Origin: Eudorina sp. 2006-703-Eu-15
Lineage: Eukaryota > Chlorophyta > Chlorophyceae > Chlamydomonadales > Volvocaceae
Assembly: GCA_003117195.1 (NCBI GenBank)
Contig: BDSI01000043.1
Span: 161,501 to 225,500, forward strand
Length of the DNA stretch: 64,000 nt
Reading direction: 5' to 3'
Positions 30,011-42,300 of the stretch are shown here, in pieces. The position numbers and the translations under genes are program-made. The first letter of the stretch is position 1. The number at the start of each line of letters is the position of its first letter. The notes below the pieces were generated by a model. The model made no database searches and had not been told where the DNA came from. It saw only the letters and a program-made list of their open reading frames with translations.

Positions 30011-32427
30011 GGGTAGAAGGCAGTCGATCGCGTTCGGCCTACGCCCTGTGCACTGAACTGAGTCACGAATGCCACGCTAAGCGTGAGCCACTTCTGCCCA
30101 CCTGCAGGGCCTCGCCCGAATCCCCGCCGGATGTCTTGGAGCGGACGTGGGCGAGCCGCAATAACCAAGGGAGATGCGCGGCATTGACTTCCCCGACGGT
30201 ACCCAGACCGTGCAGCAGGGATGAGTGCTGGACGGCTTGGTTTCCAGATTCCCGGTGACCAAGGTGTGAACTTCCGGCGGGTGCTAACACTGCTGGACAG
30301 CGCACTGACTGGTGCCGACCAACTTGTGAAAGGCCGCGCTTGGGCAGCGGCAAGCTACCGGCGACACGCGACGAAGGCGCGGTCGAGCAACGGCCAGGAG
30401 TCATGGACCGCATCCTCATGGCTAAGTTAAGCCTGTGTGATCAGCTGATCTTGGTCGCCTACGGCAGAAGGAAGTCGTGACTTCTAGGCAAACGTGTCGA
30501 GCAATCGTTAACAGTCCAGGAGGCTGCTTCAGTCGAAAGGACAACTTCTGACGAACAAAACCCACCCTAGCTGCAGGAGCGTACGCAATAACCAACCAAC
30601 CAATAAAGTGAAAAGCAAGATTGTGGCGGATCGTACGGCAATCTTTTTAGGTGTCGTGTTACTTGTCCCCACCTGAAGCACCAATACTCCGATAGAGTGG
30701 AGTTGGATTTCCGATTTGGTATACACATAATATATTCAAGCTGTGCGTGCACTAGCTTGCAATCCGCCTGGGTTCTGGTAATATGCAAAGGTTGTTCGGC
30801 AGCAAATCTGCATGATTTTGTTATTTACAAATCAATTGGACTCGGGCTGTTGGACCCGCCCTGGTTGGACTAAGCCTGGTTGGACTGAACGAAGGGATTG
30901 TCCATACATAGGAGGGAGAAAAAGTTTCTTGCCGGAATTCGTTGTCGTGATCAGTGCGAGTGATTGGGCAGTGGGACGCATTTCGCTGGCTGGCCGGTTC
31001 TGGTTAGTGGACCGCTGCGTGGTTTCGTTTCCGTATTTCGGTTGCAGCACGTGGGGCACTTGCGGCCGTAACCCGAGATCCTCTTTGTCATGCCATCTCG
31101 GTATTAGTTGCTGATCAGCAGGTGCGCGCAGGCCCCTGAGTTCGGTAGTGGAGCACCCATCGACCTTGGGTGTCGGTCTCGGGGTCGCATCATTTTTGTC
31201 AACCACACATCCGGGAAACAAAATGGAACACGCATCGTTCACCAGCTTAGACTGGAGCACGCGCACACACACACACACCACGCGGCGGCACACCGGGGGC
31301 ACCACCCCCGGTTGAAGTGGCTTAGTCGTGCGCGGTGCTAGAATTCTGGCCGCGTCGCAGAGGGTTCGCGGACCTAGGCGCAACTGGGAGGGGGTGGGGC
31401 CAAACCACACTCCATTCTGGCAGTGGTTGAGGGACGTCTGCAATGGTGCAACGCGCTGTCTTAGATGGTGCAGGTGACGAGGTGACGAGGGGGAGTCAGG
31501 GACAAGGAGGGATGCGGTCGGGACCCCGTCACAGACAGCGCGGGAGGGGAGGTCCGATGAATAGGGACGGGGTACGGGACCAGGGAGGCCAGAGTGAGTC
31601 TGAGTGGTGGGGCTGGACGGATCGTGGATTAAGAAATGCGAAGGCGGTACCGTATTCGGGTACAACAGGGGTACGTGATTGTCGAGCCGTGTAAGCCGCC
31701 ACGGGTCATGGTCAGGGTCACGCTTGGGGGGTTCTAGCTAGCCGGTGCTGCCGATAGCTCAACATAGGGCACTACAGCGCACCCTAGGGCACCGTGGTGG
31801 CCGATAGGTCACCATGCCGCTCCCTCGACGGCCTGCCGCGTCTGGGCAGGATCCCCGGGCAGATCTGTGATAGCCCGAAGGCGCCTCATCTCGTCAACCC
31901 CTACCAAGGACTGCGCACACACCCACCATCACCCGCGGGGAGGTCATGCAGCCATACCGGCCAGCACACCAGGTTACCAGCGCGCCGCTCCTGGAGACCG
32001 CACCAGACCAGCGTTACGTGGCGGGGATGTGGCCGGGGTGACGATCGTTTCAGTCGCCTTCCTTTGGCGTTCACGCACCTGACTAAGCGTGACCTTATGT
32101 GAAGTTGTCCCGATGACGCCGGGGGTCCAATGAAGCATTGTTTATCAAAAATGTTGTCGTGGTCGTATTTCAAACGGTCAGCCCTTTGGTAACATGCGAA
32201 TTCCCAGCTGAATATTTGATATCCAGAGCTGTATTTGGCGTCAGGGTTGGCTAATTTGTCACGGGTGGACCAGGCGCCCCCAGTGTCGCCCGACCCCATC
32301 GGACCGTTCGCTGGCCGTTCACTTTCATTGACCTTTCACAATCACTGACCCGAAGTATGACTCAATGTGGGGATAAGTAAATGTGATATCATTGATTTAT
32401 GCGGGGTGTGCTTCGGTGCACTTGTGG

Positions 32428-32546
32428 AGCCTGTCCCGTGCGCCACGGACGGCCACGGTGGCTCGGTTTCGTTTCTGCAGTGTGTTTGTGGTGAAGAGTC
32501 CGGCCGTCACCAATGCCCCATGGGGGCCATTATAACGTCACTAATA
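32428..32546 (+). mobile_element. SINE-like element
   Basis: Contains GCCTGTCCCGTGCGCCACGG, then TTTCTGCAGTGTGTTTGTGG, CCGGCCGTCACCAATGCCCC and GGGGGCCATTATAACGTCAC. It matches the copies near 57290 and 37483 in order and spacing over about 120 bp. Confidence 0.6.
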
Positions 32547-33657
32547 ATGGTGTCGTAAAATTGCAACTGTCCATCGTGTGACAGCTCCAGCATTTGATCC
32601 GCTTTTGGACTCTTCGAAGGCCTGTACGGGACTGTCGAGCACGGTCTATCCGGCCTATGGGTCAGAGATGCGAATCACTGACCCGTGGATTCCTAATGAT
32701 CTCGTAGCTCCCTTATGTTCCATTTATGAATCGACGACATGTATCATCTGAACGGATCTGCAACGCCTCAGGCCGGGTAACCCCTTCGCAATAACAGTTC
32801 AGCTGCGGGCTGATGTGCAATAGTAGACACCATTAATAATTTGAGGTAGTTTAATTTCAATCAGAAATATTTATTTGTTTAGCTGTTTGAACCGTCTGCT
32901 TGATGTCGATCGTACGTGGCATATCGAAGCCGTTGGCAACCGATGCTGTTACACAAGTCATGAGTGACAATCTTAACAGTCAAATAGTACGAGAATAATG
33001 AAAAGTAACTCCAGTTATGCAGCTGCGACTTCGCGACGCCGCAGCGGTTAACAGTGGTCAACCGAGTCCGTTGCCGGCTCTTGCCCACAGCTCACTGCCT
33101 GTGCCTAACATACGATGCCAGGCATCCATAAGATAATCGTATAATTCCATTCATTATTGTCATTTCTTGCACCGGCTTCAACGACGACTTCGACAAACGC
33201 GACGTTGCACAGGCCGTCGTACCCCCCGGAGAAGCATCGATGACGAAATGGAGCCCTCCTGGAGCAATAGAGTGATAAAAAGCAAGATGTTGCCTCTGTA
33301 GATTCATCATTGGGTCAAGGTGACCAACTAAAACCGAGGTGTACTCAGGCTGCAACGACACTGAGCTGTAAATTGACATTAAACTTTATGATCAAGCTTA
33401 GAGCTTAATTCAGTCGCCATCAAAGGTGAGAACGGCTGGATGGGCGAAGGTCGGTCGCGAAACGTCGTAACAACGACAAACAAGGATCAGCTTGCGGACA
33501 ACCGAAATCGTAATTTGCACTTGATAGTATTCATTATGGTATGCTTTGACGAATGCATTAATTCGTTACTGAATATCCCATCGTCGGCCATGTTGGTTCT
33601 GTTGCCTTGGCAGGTGCAGCTGACCTGAGCTGACAAGAACGCGGTAGCTGTGTTCCC

Positions 33658-35403
33658 ATGGCGCGCTTCAATGTGCGTACCGCAATGTTTGCGGCGGCAT
33701 TGTTAAGCTGCGCATTTGCAAGCTCGGCTTTTGCCGCATGGGGTCCGGATCCGTCAGGGACATCTCCGTTGCCGTCGGCGACCAAACTACCTCCACCACC
33801 GATTCGCCGCCCGCCGCGCCAGCCGGCGCCACCACGCCCACCACCTCCTTCGCCGGCCCCGCCCAGCCCGCCGCCATCGCCACCGCCGCCGCCGCCCCCC
33901 AGCCCACCGCCGCCGTCGCCACCGCCTCCTGAAGTCCCACCGCCGCCGTCGCCACCGCCACCAAGCCCGCCGCCGCCGCCGCCCCCGTCACCGCCGCCAC
34001 CAAGCCCGCCGCCGCCTTCGCCACCATCGCCGCCGCCATCACCGCCGGCTCCACGCACTCCTCCTTCTCCACGGCCACCACCCAGGCCCAGGAACCCGCC
34101 CCGGCTTCCATCGCCGCCGCCCTCGCCACCGCCTTCCCCCCCGCCTCCACCTCCGGGTTTCCCGCCCCCGCCGCCACCGTCGCCGCCGCCGCCGCCCCCG
34201 CCGTCACCCCCACCACCGTCGCCATCACCACCGCCGCCACCGCAGCCCCCATCGCCTCCGCCGTCGCCGCCTCCGCCGTCCCCGCCGCCACCCCCACCTC
34301 CTCCCGCCAACAATGACATCGTCGCGAACTTTCCGTTCGCGTACTGTACGGCACGCAATCTGACGGGGGCGCCGTACCGCCTGACGCCACCTCAGGGCCC
34401 TGTCAACCAGACCGCCACTGAGGTCTCCTACTGCTTCAATGTCACCGCCGCCGCTAAGCCGTACGCGGGGAGCCCGTGCGCCAATATGGCCCTCAACAAA
34501 GTCGAGTTCGTCATCAGTAAGTATTAGTGTAATGAATGAATGAATGAATGAATGAATGAATGAATGAATGAATGAATGAATGAATGAATGAATGAATGAA
34601 TGAATGAATGAATGAATGAATGAATGAATGAATGAATGAACGTTACAGCGGACCCAGTGTATTGTTATGGTACGGCTCCACCCACGGAAGTGCGGTACAG
34701 GGAGTGCAGTCGTGCATTGCAGGGTTTGGCGCACTCGCACTCCCGATCATCGATGAGCAGCGCATACGTCTTGCGTACTAGGGGTGGATGACTGGAATTC
34801 GAGGAGCTTGGTGTCGTGTTTACATGTACGGCGTGCAACCGATGTCAACCACATGTTGTCCTGTGTGTACCGCGTGCGTTACGCGTTCCTAGCGGCATGA
34901 TGACTCTTTATTTGTTTATTATTGAAGTTAGTTGAGGTTGTCACCGATGGCAACCCCGCGGGGTCATCGGTGACAGCCGTAGATAGGCTCTTCGCCACAC
35001 ACTGCAAAACGAAACCGCGGCTTGTGCCCGCCTTCACACGCCGCCACGCAACCAGGCCATGACTGTCCCCCCCATCCCCTCGTCGAAACCCCAACCCGCA
35101 GACCCGGTCTGCCTGACAGCGGTCCCCAAGTCCGTCCGCCTGGCAAACGTCCAAAACTCCTTGACTGTGTACCCGTACTACGGCACCCGTACCTATGGCG
35201 GCCTCACGTACGGCACCATGGCGATCAGCCGCCTGCAGGACAACTTCCCCAGCCTGCCCACCGACGGACTGCGCATCTGCGTGGTGCTCCGCCGCAGCAG
35301 CGCCTGCAACTCCATCGCCAAGCTCTGCTCCGGAGAGAGCTGCGTCTTCTCGCTCTTCAACGAGGACCGCACCTGCTGCCCCGTCGGCCAGGTGCCGTAC
35401 TAA
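33658..35403 (+). CDS. Pherophorin 1, extracellular matrix glycoprotein with long Pro hinge (2 exons)
   Basis: Exons 33658-34516 and 35102-35403 join in phase 1 to give 386 aa. Residues 1-26 are a clear signal peptide (MARFNVRTAMFAAALLSCAF... cleaved near SAFA-A). Residues about 41-215 are a Ser/Pro hinge made of SPPPPP units, the hydroxyproline-rich rod of volvocine wall proteins. The rest is a C-terminal pherophorin domain: DIVANFPFAYC, an N-linked sequon (NLT), paired Cys, and the usual ending CVFSLFNEDRTCCP. It should be secreted to the wall or matrix, O-glycosylated on the rod. The exon 2 acceptor is preceded by an intron loaded with repeats. A TGTAA signal lies 116 bp after the stop. 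The family is certain; which pherophorin it is cannot be told. Confidence 0.95.
34531..34660 (-). mobile_element. SINE-like 3' end with long (CATT)27 tail in pherophorin 1 intron
   Basis: Read on the minus strand: GGGTCCGCTGTAACGTTCAT followed by 110 bp of pure ATTC repeats, starting 14 bp inside the intron. It is the longest tail among the copies and supports the view that the element ends in a tetranucleotide tail. Confidence 0.65.
34938..35030 (-). mobile_element. SINE-like element, 5'/core part, in pherophorin 1 intron
   Basis: On the minus strand: CGTTTTGCAGTGTGTGGCG, then CGGCTGTCACCGATGACCCC and GCGGGGTTGCCATCGGTGAC. It stops at the point where other copies continue TCCACTGTAAC; the tail piece at 34531-34660 has the same orientation, so both may be one element split by a 280-bp insertion. 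Confidence 0.65.
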
Positions 35404-35518
35404 AGGGCCGGGCCTAAGCATCAATGCCGTACTTTAAGGCGTCATACAACTGACGCGGCGCCCGCTTGGAATGCACGCGCTCGCAGCATTTTATTCGTAT
35501 GCTTTGTGCTTGCATCAA

Positions 35519-35523
35519 TGTAA
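35519..35523 (+). promoter_or_regulatory. TGTAA polyadenylation signal of pherophorin 1
   Basis: TGTAA 116 bp after the stop codon, the standard volvocine signal at a normal distance. Confidence 0.75.
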
Positions 35524-36090
35524 TTGACTGCATGGCCCTGTTTGGTAGGGAGTGAAGGCAACACCACAGTGAAACAGCACAGGTTATCACCGGGTGTCGT
35601 ACAGTAGCAGCCGCCACAGGTGGGGTGGGGCTTTTTTGGCCTACCCAATTCATACCGTGCTGTAGACGCTGTTTTCTCAGGGTTTGCCGCAGCTCACAGA
35701 CGGGCCCCGCGTGTGTGGGTGTCTTTCAACTGTATAGGACGGTTAGGACGGTTATTTAGCTGTTGTACAGGACCGACGACGGCTCTTAGTCAGCGTTACA
35801 CCAGAGGGCCGAGTGAAGCCATGCGTGCGTGCGCATTGAGGATGCATGTGTGTGGGTCATCATTCATTGCAGGCGGTAAATAGGTTAAAAGAAAACGTCT
35901 GTATGTACGTGCGTGCGACCGTGCGTGCGTGGGTGCGGTGGCCGAGGCTTGGCTGTTAGGGAAAAACCAAAGGGGGGCCGGACTGTTGCGAGTCGCTGCA
36001 GGCTGCTGCAGTTGGGATGGCTGTAGCAGCAGACCGATGTGATGGTTGTAGCAGGATGGCTGTAGCAGCCAAGGTGTCATAGCTGTAGCA

Positions 36091-36222
36091 GCCGCCACGC
36101 CCAGCAGCCGAAGGACCGGGTTGGTACTGCCCCTTCTGAACCCCCGCTGGGTGTGCGCCGCCACGCCCAGCAGCCGAAGGACCGGGTTGGTACTGCCCCT
36201 TCTGAACCCCCGCTGGGTGTGC
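36091..36222. repeat. Perfect 66-bp tandem duplication
   Basis: Two identical 66-bp units beginning GCCGCCACGCCCAGCAGCCG and ending CTGGGTGTGC, at 36091 and 36157. Related GCTGTAGCAG-type words lie just upstream (36010-36090). Confidence 0.92.
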
Positions 36223-36743
36223 GCCGGCAGCAGCAGCCGCACGCGTCGCTGCCCGTGTGATTTATTCCGGACGTGGATGGAACCAACAATACCCACTCCG
36301 TAACGAATGATGAATGAAACCGCAGCTATTAGCGCTCGAGCTCCCGCAGGGATGATGACGTGTACAAAACGCTTGTTTGGTTGACGTGTCGCATTTGCTT
36401 TCGAGCGATTCGAGAGCTGCGCTGCTGCGGCTGGGTTTTGTGGGAATGAAAAAAGACCCAGAGACGAACCCGGTTTGGTTTTGCGGGGAGATGAGAAGTT
36501 GATGGCGCGTCGGAAGGGCGGTGACAGGCAAGTTTGGTTTGGAGGCGCTGACCGCATGTGTTGATTCAGAGAGCTTTTGACAGTGGAGCGGTGGTCCAAA
36601 GCCCCCAACAGTCCCCAACAGCACGGCTATCGCTGTGCGCTTTGCTTCGTCGATTGGCGATGCGTCGCTACCGTACCGTGCTTGTAACTTGCCACAGCCC
36701 GTCACATGACCGCACGTTCGGCCGCATGGCCCGTGCTTTTCCA

Positions 36744-36835
36744 CCGAGGGTCCCCGAGGGTCCCCGAAGGTCCCCGAGCGTCCCCGAGGTCCACAGAGGG
36801 GCCTCGAGGGTCCCCGAGGGTCCCGCAGAGCCCAT
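36744..36835. repeat. GGTCCCCGAG minisatellite
   Basis: About eight imperfect 10-11 bp units (GAGGGTCCCC, GAAGGTCCCC, GAGCGTCCCC) in non-coding DNA. Confidence 0.85.
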
Positions 36836-37440
36836 CGTTCCGTCCGTCACACCACGCCGCCGCCGCCAAGCCTTCATTCATATGCATGCCCGCCCATCGT
36901 GCGCGGCGCACACCGCGGGCGCACGGGGAAAACTAACGCACGGAAGACCGATTCTCTTAATGCGTCAATGCGTCCTCGCGCCGGCCGAGATTGCCCGTGC
37001 GCGATACGTTATCGTGAGTCTCGATTACGGCAGGCGCCGCGGTAGCGGACCTGGCATAGGGCCCCCGAAAAGACACGCCCCCGGATGCCGTCCGTGCCCA
37101 GCATCACAGCGTCACCTGAAACAACGCCCCCACGACCCCAAGGAGAAACCTCGCATACCGTAAGCCAAGACCACGAAACAGCGAAACAAAATATAAACAG
37201 AGGTCGCCAGCTGCCCAGGAGGAGGCGCACGCACATGCTCGCACGCGCAGGAGTTGCGCGTGCCGCCCCGCCACGACGTTGCAGGTTGGCATCCGGCGCC
37301 CAGCTGCATCTCAGCTGCAGCATCCCTCCACAACGAAAACAAAAACAGTACAGCAGCAGTTCACGGATGACGCACGCGGTTGCCGCCCGCGTCATGTACG
37401 GCATCCCAAGCCGCACGGGTGCACGGTTTGGGATAACCAA

Positions 37441-37562
37441 GCAGGATGGTTGGCGGGGACACACCGGGTGCAGCGGTGTCGCTTTTGCAGTGTGTGGTTA
37501 GCGAGGAGGCTGCGGCTGTCACCGATGACCCTAGCGGCGTCCACTGTAACATCATTAATAAC
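37441..37562 (+). mobile_element. SINE-like element, best-preserved copy
   Basis: Holds all blocks in order: TTTTGCAGTGTGTGGTTAGC, GAGGAGGCTGCGGCTGTCAC, CGATGACCCTAGCGGCGTCC and ACTGTAACATCATTAAT. It makes a useful reference copy for the family. Confidence 0.65.
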
Positions 37563-38974
37563 ACAATTCGCCATGTACATACACGCAGACACACAGTCAC
37601 GACCACCGTCGGTTTGTGATTTCCAGCCCACGAGAGCTGACCGGCCAATTACCCAACCGCCCAACCGACCAGCCAGGAGCAGCCGTCCCACCACCGCTGC
37701 AACACAGATCCTGCCTCGGATGTGGGTCACACGTCACCACCGCAAATCACCGAGAGATGTGGATCGCGTCGCGGAGGCGCCCACCTTTGGACAACATCAG
37801 AGGCGTGGTGTACTGCATGTTACCTGGTGAGCATCTTGGGCCTGGGTGGTTGGGTTGTTGGATGGTTGGGGTTTCTCGTCAACCACAGTCAGCAAACTGT
37901 CGGCTGAGCCTGACAGGTGGGCCCGCGCCTCCCTCACCCTCCCCGGGGTTAAAAATCCCCGTGTTAAAAAGAAAAACACCCTCCCCGGGGCGTCGATAAT
38001 GGCGTCCGAGGTGGAGAATGTTGTACATGCAGTAGTTGCCTGACTGCTTTTCTTCTGTCTGTCTGGACAGCAGCAGCACACGATGCCGCCAGACCGTCCC
38101 ATGGGTCCACGAAAGTCAATGCATGTACGATGTACGACGCTGAGAATGCAGCAGCGACCGTGTCAACACATCGCGGTGCCCACTGTGCTACGGCCCGGTA
38201 GTTTCCGCGGGCAGAGCGCCGCTCTATGCCGTACACTCACCTGCATCATCAACACGGACCGGCCCCCCTCCATCATCAACACAGGCCGCCTCCTCCCCTC
38301 GACCTCCAGGACCACCGCCCCCGCCATTCACCCCCCAGCCGAGCTGGTTGGTTCCGGTGTCCGGCTTCCTAACCCCCCTCCTCCTCCCACAGCAACATCA
38401 GCACTGGTCACAGCCCTGACCCTCTTTCTTCTCTCCTCCATCGCCTGCTGCCTCCACCCTTCCACCGCTCCGGCAGGGGCCGCCCGCCTCTCCCACGGGC
38501 ACCTTGCCGTTCCCATCTCCCTGGCGGCCCCCGTAACGGCCCCGCCTCAACCCCAAACTTACAACGACGATGAATTCACGACAGGCGGCATGGCACCGGC
38601 GGGTCGCATCTCTCAGCGGAAACCCATCCGGCCATGCATGCACCCATGCATCCATCCAGTGTTCCCGTCCCGATGGGCCGGCCGCCTTTGCCCCATTTCC
38701 CCCCCTCCCCGCACGCGCATTAGTACAGTACAGCATTCACAGTTACGGGAACAGCACCTCAGCAGCTCTCCCACCCACCGCCGTGACACCCGCGCTCCTC
38801 GCCCTGTGTAACCGCTGGGCTGCTGGGAGCACACCCACACGGCGCCCGCCCATCCCCCCGACCAGCAGTTGACGTGGACACAACGCGCCCACACAGCTTC
38901 TCCCAGCTGCGTTCGCTCGGCCCGGCAACCAGCCAGCCCGCGACAGCCTCGTCACGGCGGGTCCTACCCGTAGC

Positions 38975-38979
38975 TTACA
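38975..38979 (-). promoter_or_regulatory. TGTAA polyadenylation signal of the pseudokinase gene
   Basis: TTACA on the plus strand, about 360 bp downstream of the minus-strand stop at 39338. Confidence 0.55.
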
Positions 38980-39337
38980 ACATGAAGACACCTGGACAGA
39001 TAACCCTTGCACGCCCCGTCCCCATTCGGTGGACGGTCGCGCTTCGGTTCACTTGAATGAATTCCGATTGCCACGTCGCGGTACAGCGCCCGCCACACCT
39101 CCACCCTGGGTGCGCCTGGGCCATTCCTCGCTTTGGCGACCAGGCGTCCCCACCGAAATGCGAAGCCAGAGGTCCCCAACGCTGTGCCCCTCATTCTGAC
39201 CAGCCGCGCCACGCAGGCCCACAGCCGCCGCAGCACCAGCATCATCAACTGCTGCGTGTGGCCGCGCACTGCTGCAGCTGTAGCTGGTGCCGCAGCAAAC
39301 CAGCAGGTGCTGTTGTTGCTGCTTCTGATGGCCGCTA

Positions 39338-42300
39338 CTACTCCCCCTCCTGCCCCGCTGCAAACCAGGGCAGCCGCAGCAACTCCGCGACCGACAGCCT
39401 GCGTTCCGGCTCCGCCGCCAACATGCCCGCCAGCACCTCCCTGCACGCCGCGCTGACGCGCGCCTCCAGGGCTGCCTGCACGACGAGCTCCAGAAGCGCG
39501 TTGCGGGGCGCCGCCTGCTCGGGAGGAGACTGAGACTGGGACTGGGACCGGGATTGGGACCGGGATTGGGACCGGGATGGGCATGCCGGCCCCTGGGACT
39601 GCTGCTGCGGGGTCCCCCATCCGGCACCCCCGAAGCTGATGCTGGTACGGCGGACCGCCGACCCCGCGTCGCTGGTGCGTCCCACGGGCTCGCCCGTCGA
39701 GTCGGCGCCGCCGCCGCCGCCGCCGCAGTCTCCGCCGCCAGTACTGCCGCCTCCGCTGTCGCTGCCGCCGCCGCTGCCCCCGCCAGTGCTGCCGCCCCCG
39801 CCGCTGCCGCAGCTACTGCCGCCGCCGCCGCTGTTTCTCCGGTGCCCCGGTGTCCCCTGGTCGGCCAGCTTCGGGGCAGTCTCCTGTGGCTGTCCGGGCA
39901 GCTGAGAGGCCTGGGACCCGGATTCCGGGCTGACAGACGCTGGTGCGGCGCCGCACGGACGCGGCTGCCTCCCGGGCTCTGCCGGCTTGTCGGCCGGTGG
40001 CCAGCAGCGGCTCTCGGCAGCGGCCAGCAGCGCCCGGGTCATGACCTCCAGCTCGTTACGGCCCGGAAAGGGCGGTCGTCCCGTCAGCAGCATGTACAGC
40101 AAAACGCCTGCGAGGAGTGCCGTGGCGGGCAGGAGCGGGCAGGGGGGATTGCCGCGGCCCGGCAGACGTCAAACTTCGGAGCCGTCGGGAGGTGGGGTAT
40201 GCCGGCTAGGTGGGCCGGAGGGTGGGCCTGCCGGGCGGTCAGCGGGGGCAGGACGTAAGGGGGGGCCGTTCGTACGGAACGAAGTCCCAACGTTAACCTC
40301 GTCGGTGGATGCCCTCAACCCGCTGGCGGGTCGACAGCCCGAAGGAGAACATCGCAGGCCCCCCCCACATGCACAGCCATCCTTTCGCCCTTAACAACCG
40401 CTTCGAGGTGCGACCCGAACCACCCCGCAGACAAGCCTCCCCGCTTCCAGGCTGCCTGCCGCTCCTCAGGAACCCGGGTCCTGCCGCCCCGCGCTTATCG
40501 CTCTCCCTGCCCCGCCTGCATGGCTGCCAGTATGCAGCCAGGAAGGTGCTGCACACACACACACAGAGCTCAGTTCTCTTTTACACACACAGAGCTCAGT
40601 TCTCTTTTACACACAAAGCGCTCAGTTCTCTTTTACACACACAGAGCTCAGTTCTCTTTTGCACGCACAGAGCGAGGTGCGGGTCGACGAAACTTGAGCA
40701 CAGCCCACCTGTGGACCACACGTCAGCGGGCCGGCCGTACCCCGCCCCGCTGATCGCCTCCGGCGCCAGGTGGTACGCGCACCCCACGAGCTCCCGCAGC
40801 GGCACCTCTTGCCCGCTGCCCGGATCCACCTCGGGCCGCACCGCCAGCGCCAGGCCCCCCAGCTTCACGTGCAGCTGCTGCGGGGGCTGCTGCGGGGGCC
40901 GCTGCCGGCGCTGATGCCGCCCAGAGGGAGCAGAGCCGGTTGCGGCTGCTGGTGAGCTGCCGCTGCAGCAGCTGAAACTGCTGGTGCTACTGCCCGAGCA
41001 AGAGAGCCGCGGGTTCGCGACCACGCCCGGGCCCGTGGCGTTCCCCTGCCCCGCGGGCGCGGCGGCTGCTGCCGCGGGGGGGGCTTCCGCCGCCGACAGC
41101 CACCCGGCGTTGAGCCGGCTGCCCTGCCCGTCCGTGCCGGCAGCAGCTTCGTTACTGCTGCCGCTTCTGCGTCTGCCACCGTCGTCCGCGGTCTTCGGCC
41201 CCGCTCCACCCCCGGAGGGGTCCCCGGCAGGTCGGCCACCCTCAAGGAAGGCCGCCGTGGGGGCAGTTCCGGGTTCTGGGGATGGCGCGGCCTCACCGAC
41301 GCTCAGGACGTCAGCCTCCTCGGGTGCTTCCGAGGAGAAAGGCTCCGTCGCTGTTGGGTTCGGCATCTGCGGGTGTGGGTGCGGTCGGCTGGGGGCGGTA
41401 CCCCGCCTGGCGGCCGGCGGCAGGCCCGGGCCTGAGAAGCGGGCCTGCGGCGCCGCCGCCGCCGCCGACCCCTCCGCGACCCACACCGTCTCCGTGCTGA
41501 TGTTGCGGTGCACCCAGCGCCGCTCGTGGAGCACGGAGAGGGCCTGTGGGCGGGTGGGCGAGTGTGCGAGGGCAAGTGGCAGGGCGGACGGGCTGGGTAA
41601 GGGCGGTCGCTTGGCCGCACACGATTGCAAGGATGAAGCAGTGCGGGCATGCAGATCATGCAACTCTGCACCCCCGTCTGCCGGTGGCGCCAGAGGTTGA
41701 GGTGGAGGTGGAGGACGTCCGCGGGATTGGGGGACGTGCGCGCTGCAGCACCTCGCGCCACCTGGACAGTCCGTCCCTGCCCATTTTCCAGATCAGGCCA
41801 GGCCAAGCCAGGCCAGACGATGGCAAAGCGCGGGCTCCGCCGCACACGACACGGCGCAAAAGCCAACCATCCAGCCGCACGGGAGGCCCACGTACGTCTC
41901 TAGGACCGCAATCGGCTGTTCGCGGGCGCGTCACAGCCGTGGCCCGGAATGCCCGCTGACCAACACCGTCGACCCAAATCGCACCGTTTCCAAGCTCCGG
42001 AACCACGACCATACCGTCCGACCGTACGACCGCGGCATCTCAAGCCAGACACTGTCCTCCAACTTCCAGCAGGGGCCCTCCTGTGCTGCTGGACTCCTTC
42101 TTCGACCCCCATGGGCGCCTCGACCCCAGCCAGGCGCGATGCGGCCGACCCGAATACTCCACACATCCCACACCGGGTTCATGGAAACTCTTTTCACGGC
42201 CGGTCTCTTTTCACAGTTGCTCCGAATCCCCACCTGCAGCACCTGGCGCATGACCCTACGGCACGAGCCCTCCGGCAGCCGCTGCTGCGCCTGCAGGTAC

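Larger units (their letters stand above)
29582..33657. other. Gene-poor region with dispersed repeats
   Basis: Must hold the 5' exon(s) and promoter of the ViaA-like gene and the promoter of pherophorin 1. The part from about 32100 to 33600 is clearly richer in A+T than the rest of the window. Two pieces of the SINE-like element lie here (29955 and 32428). A plus-strand stretch at 30219-30430 and a minus-strand open frame at 33379-33092 (95 codons, real ATG) match nothing I can defend. Confidence 0.45.
35404..39337. other. Intergenic between pherophorin 1 and the pseudokinase (convergent)
   Basis: No exon set was recognised. It holds the pherophorin 1 poly(A) signal, a perfect 66-bp tandem duplication (36091-36222), a GGTCCCCGAG minisatellite (36744-36835), one full SINE-like copy (37441-37562) and the pseudokinase poly(A) signal (38975-38979). 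Several plus-strand open frames of 100-240 codons around 36.6-38.8 kb are Pro/Arg-rich and not supported. Confidence 0.5.

Noticed and set aside
30219..30430. Possible end of a Ty3-type integrase (helical VLTLLDSALTGADQLVKGRAW)
   Set aside because: Too short and without any pol motif or LTR nearby; resemblance is only in helix pattern.
30832..31665. 277-codon minus-strand frame
   Set aside because: Low-complexity Pro/Ser composition, starts in repeats, no recognised domain.
33558..34390. Long Gly-rich and Ala-rich minus-strand frames
   Set aside because: Mirror of the pherophorin 1 Pro rod.
34225..34740. His-Ser-Phe-Ile repeat protein
   Set aside because: Translation of the ATTC tail of a SINE-like element in the pherophorin 1 intron.
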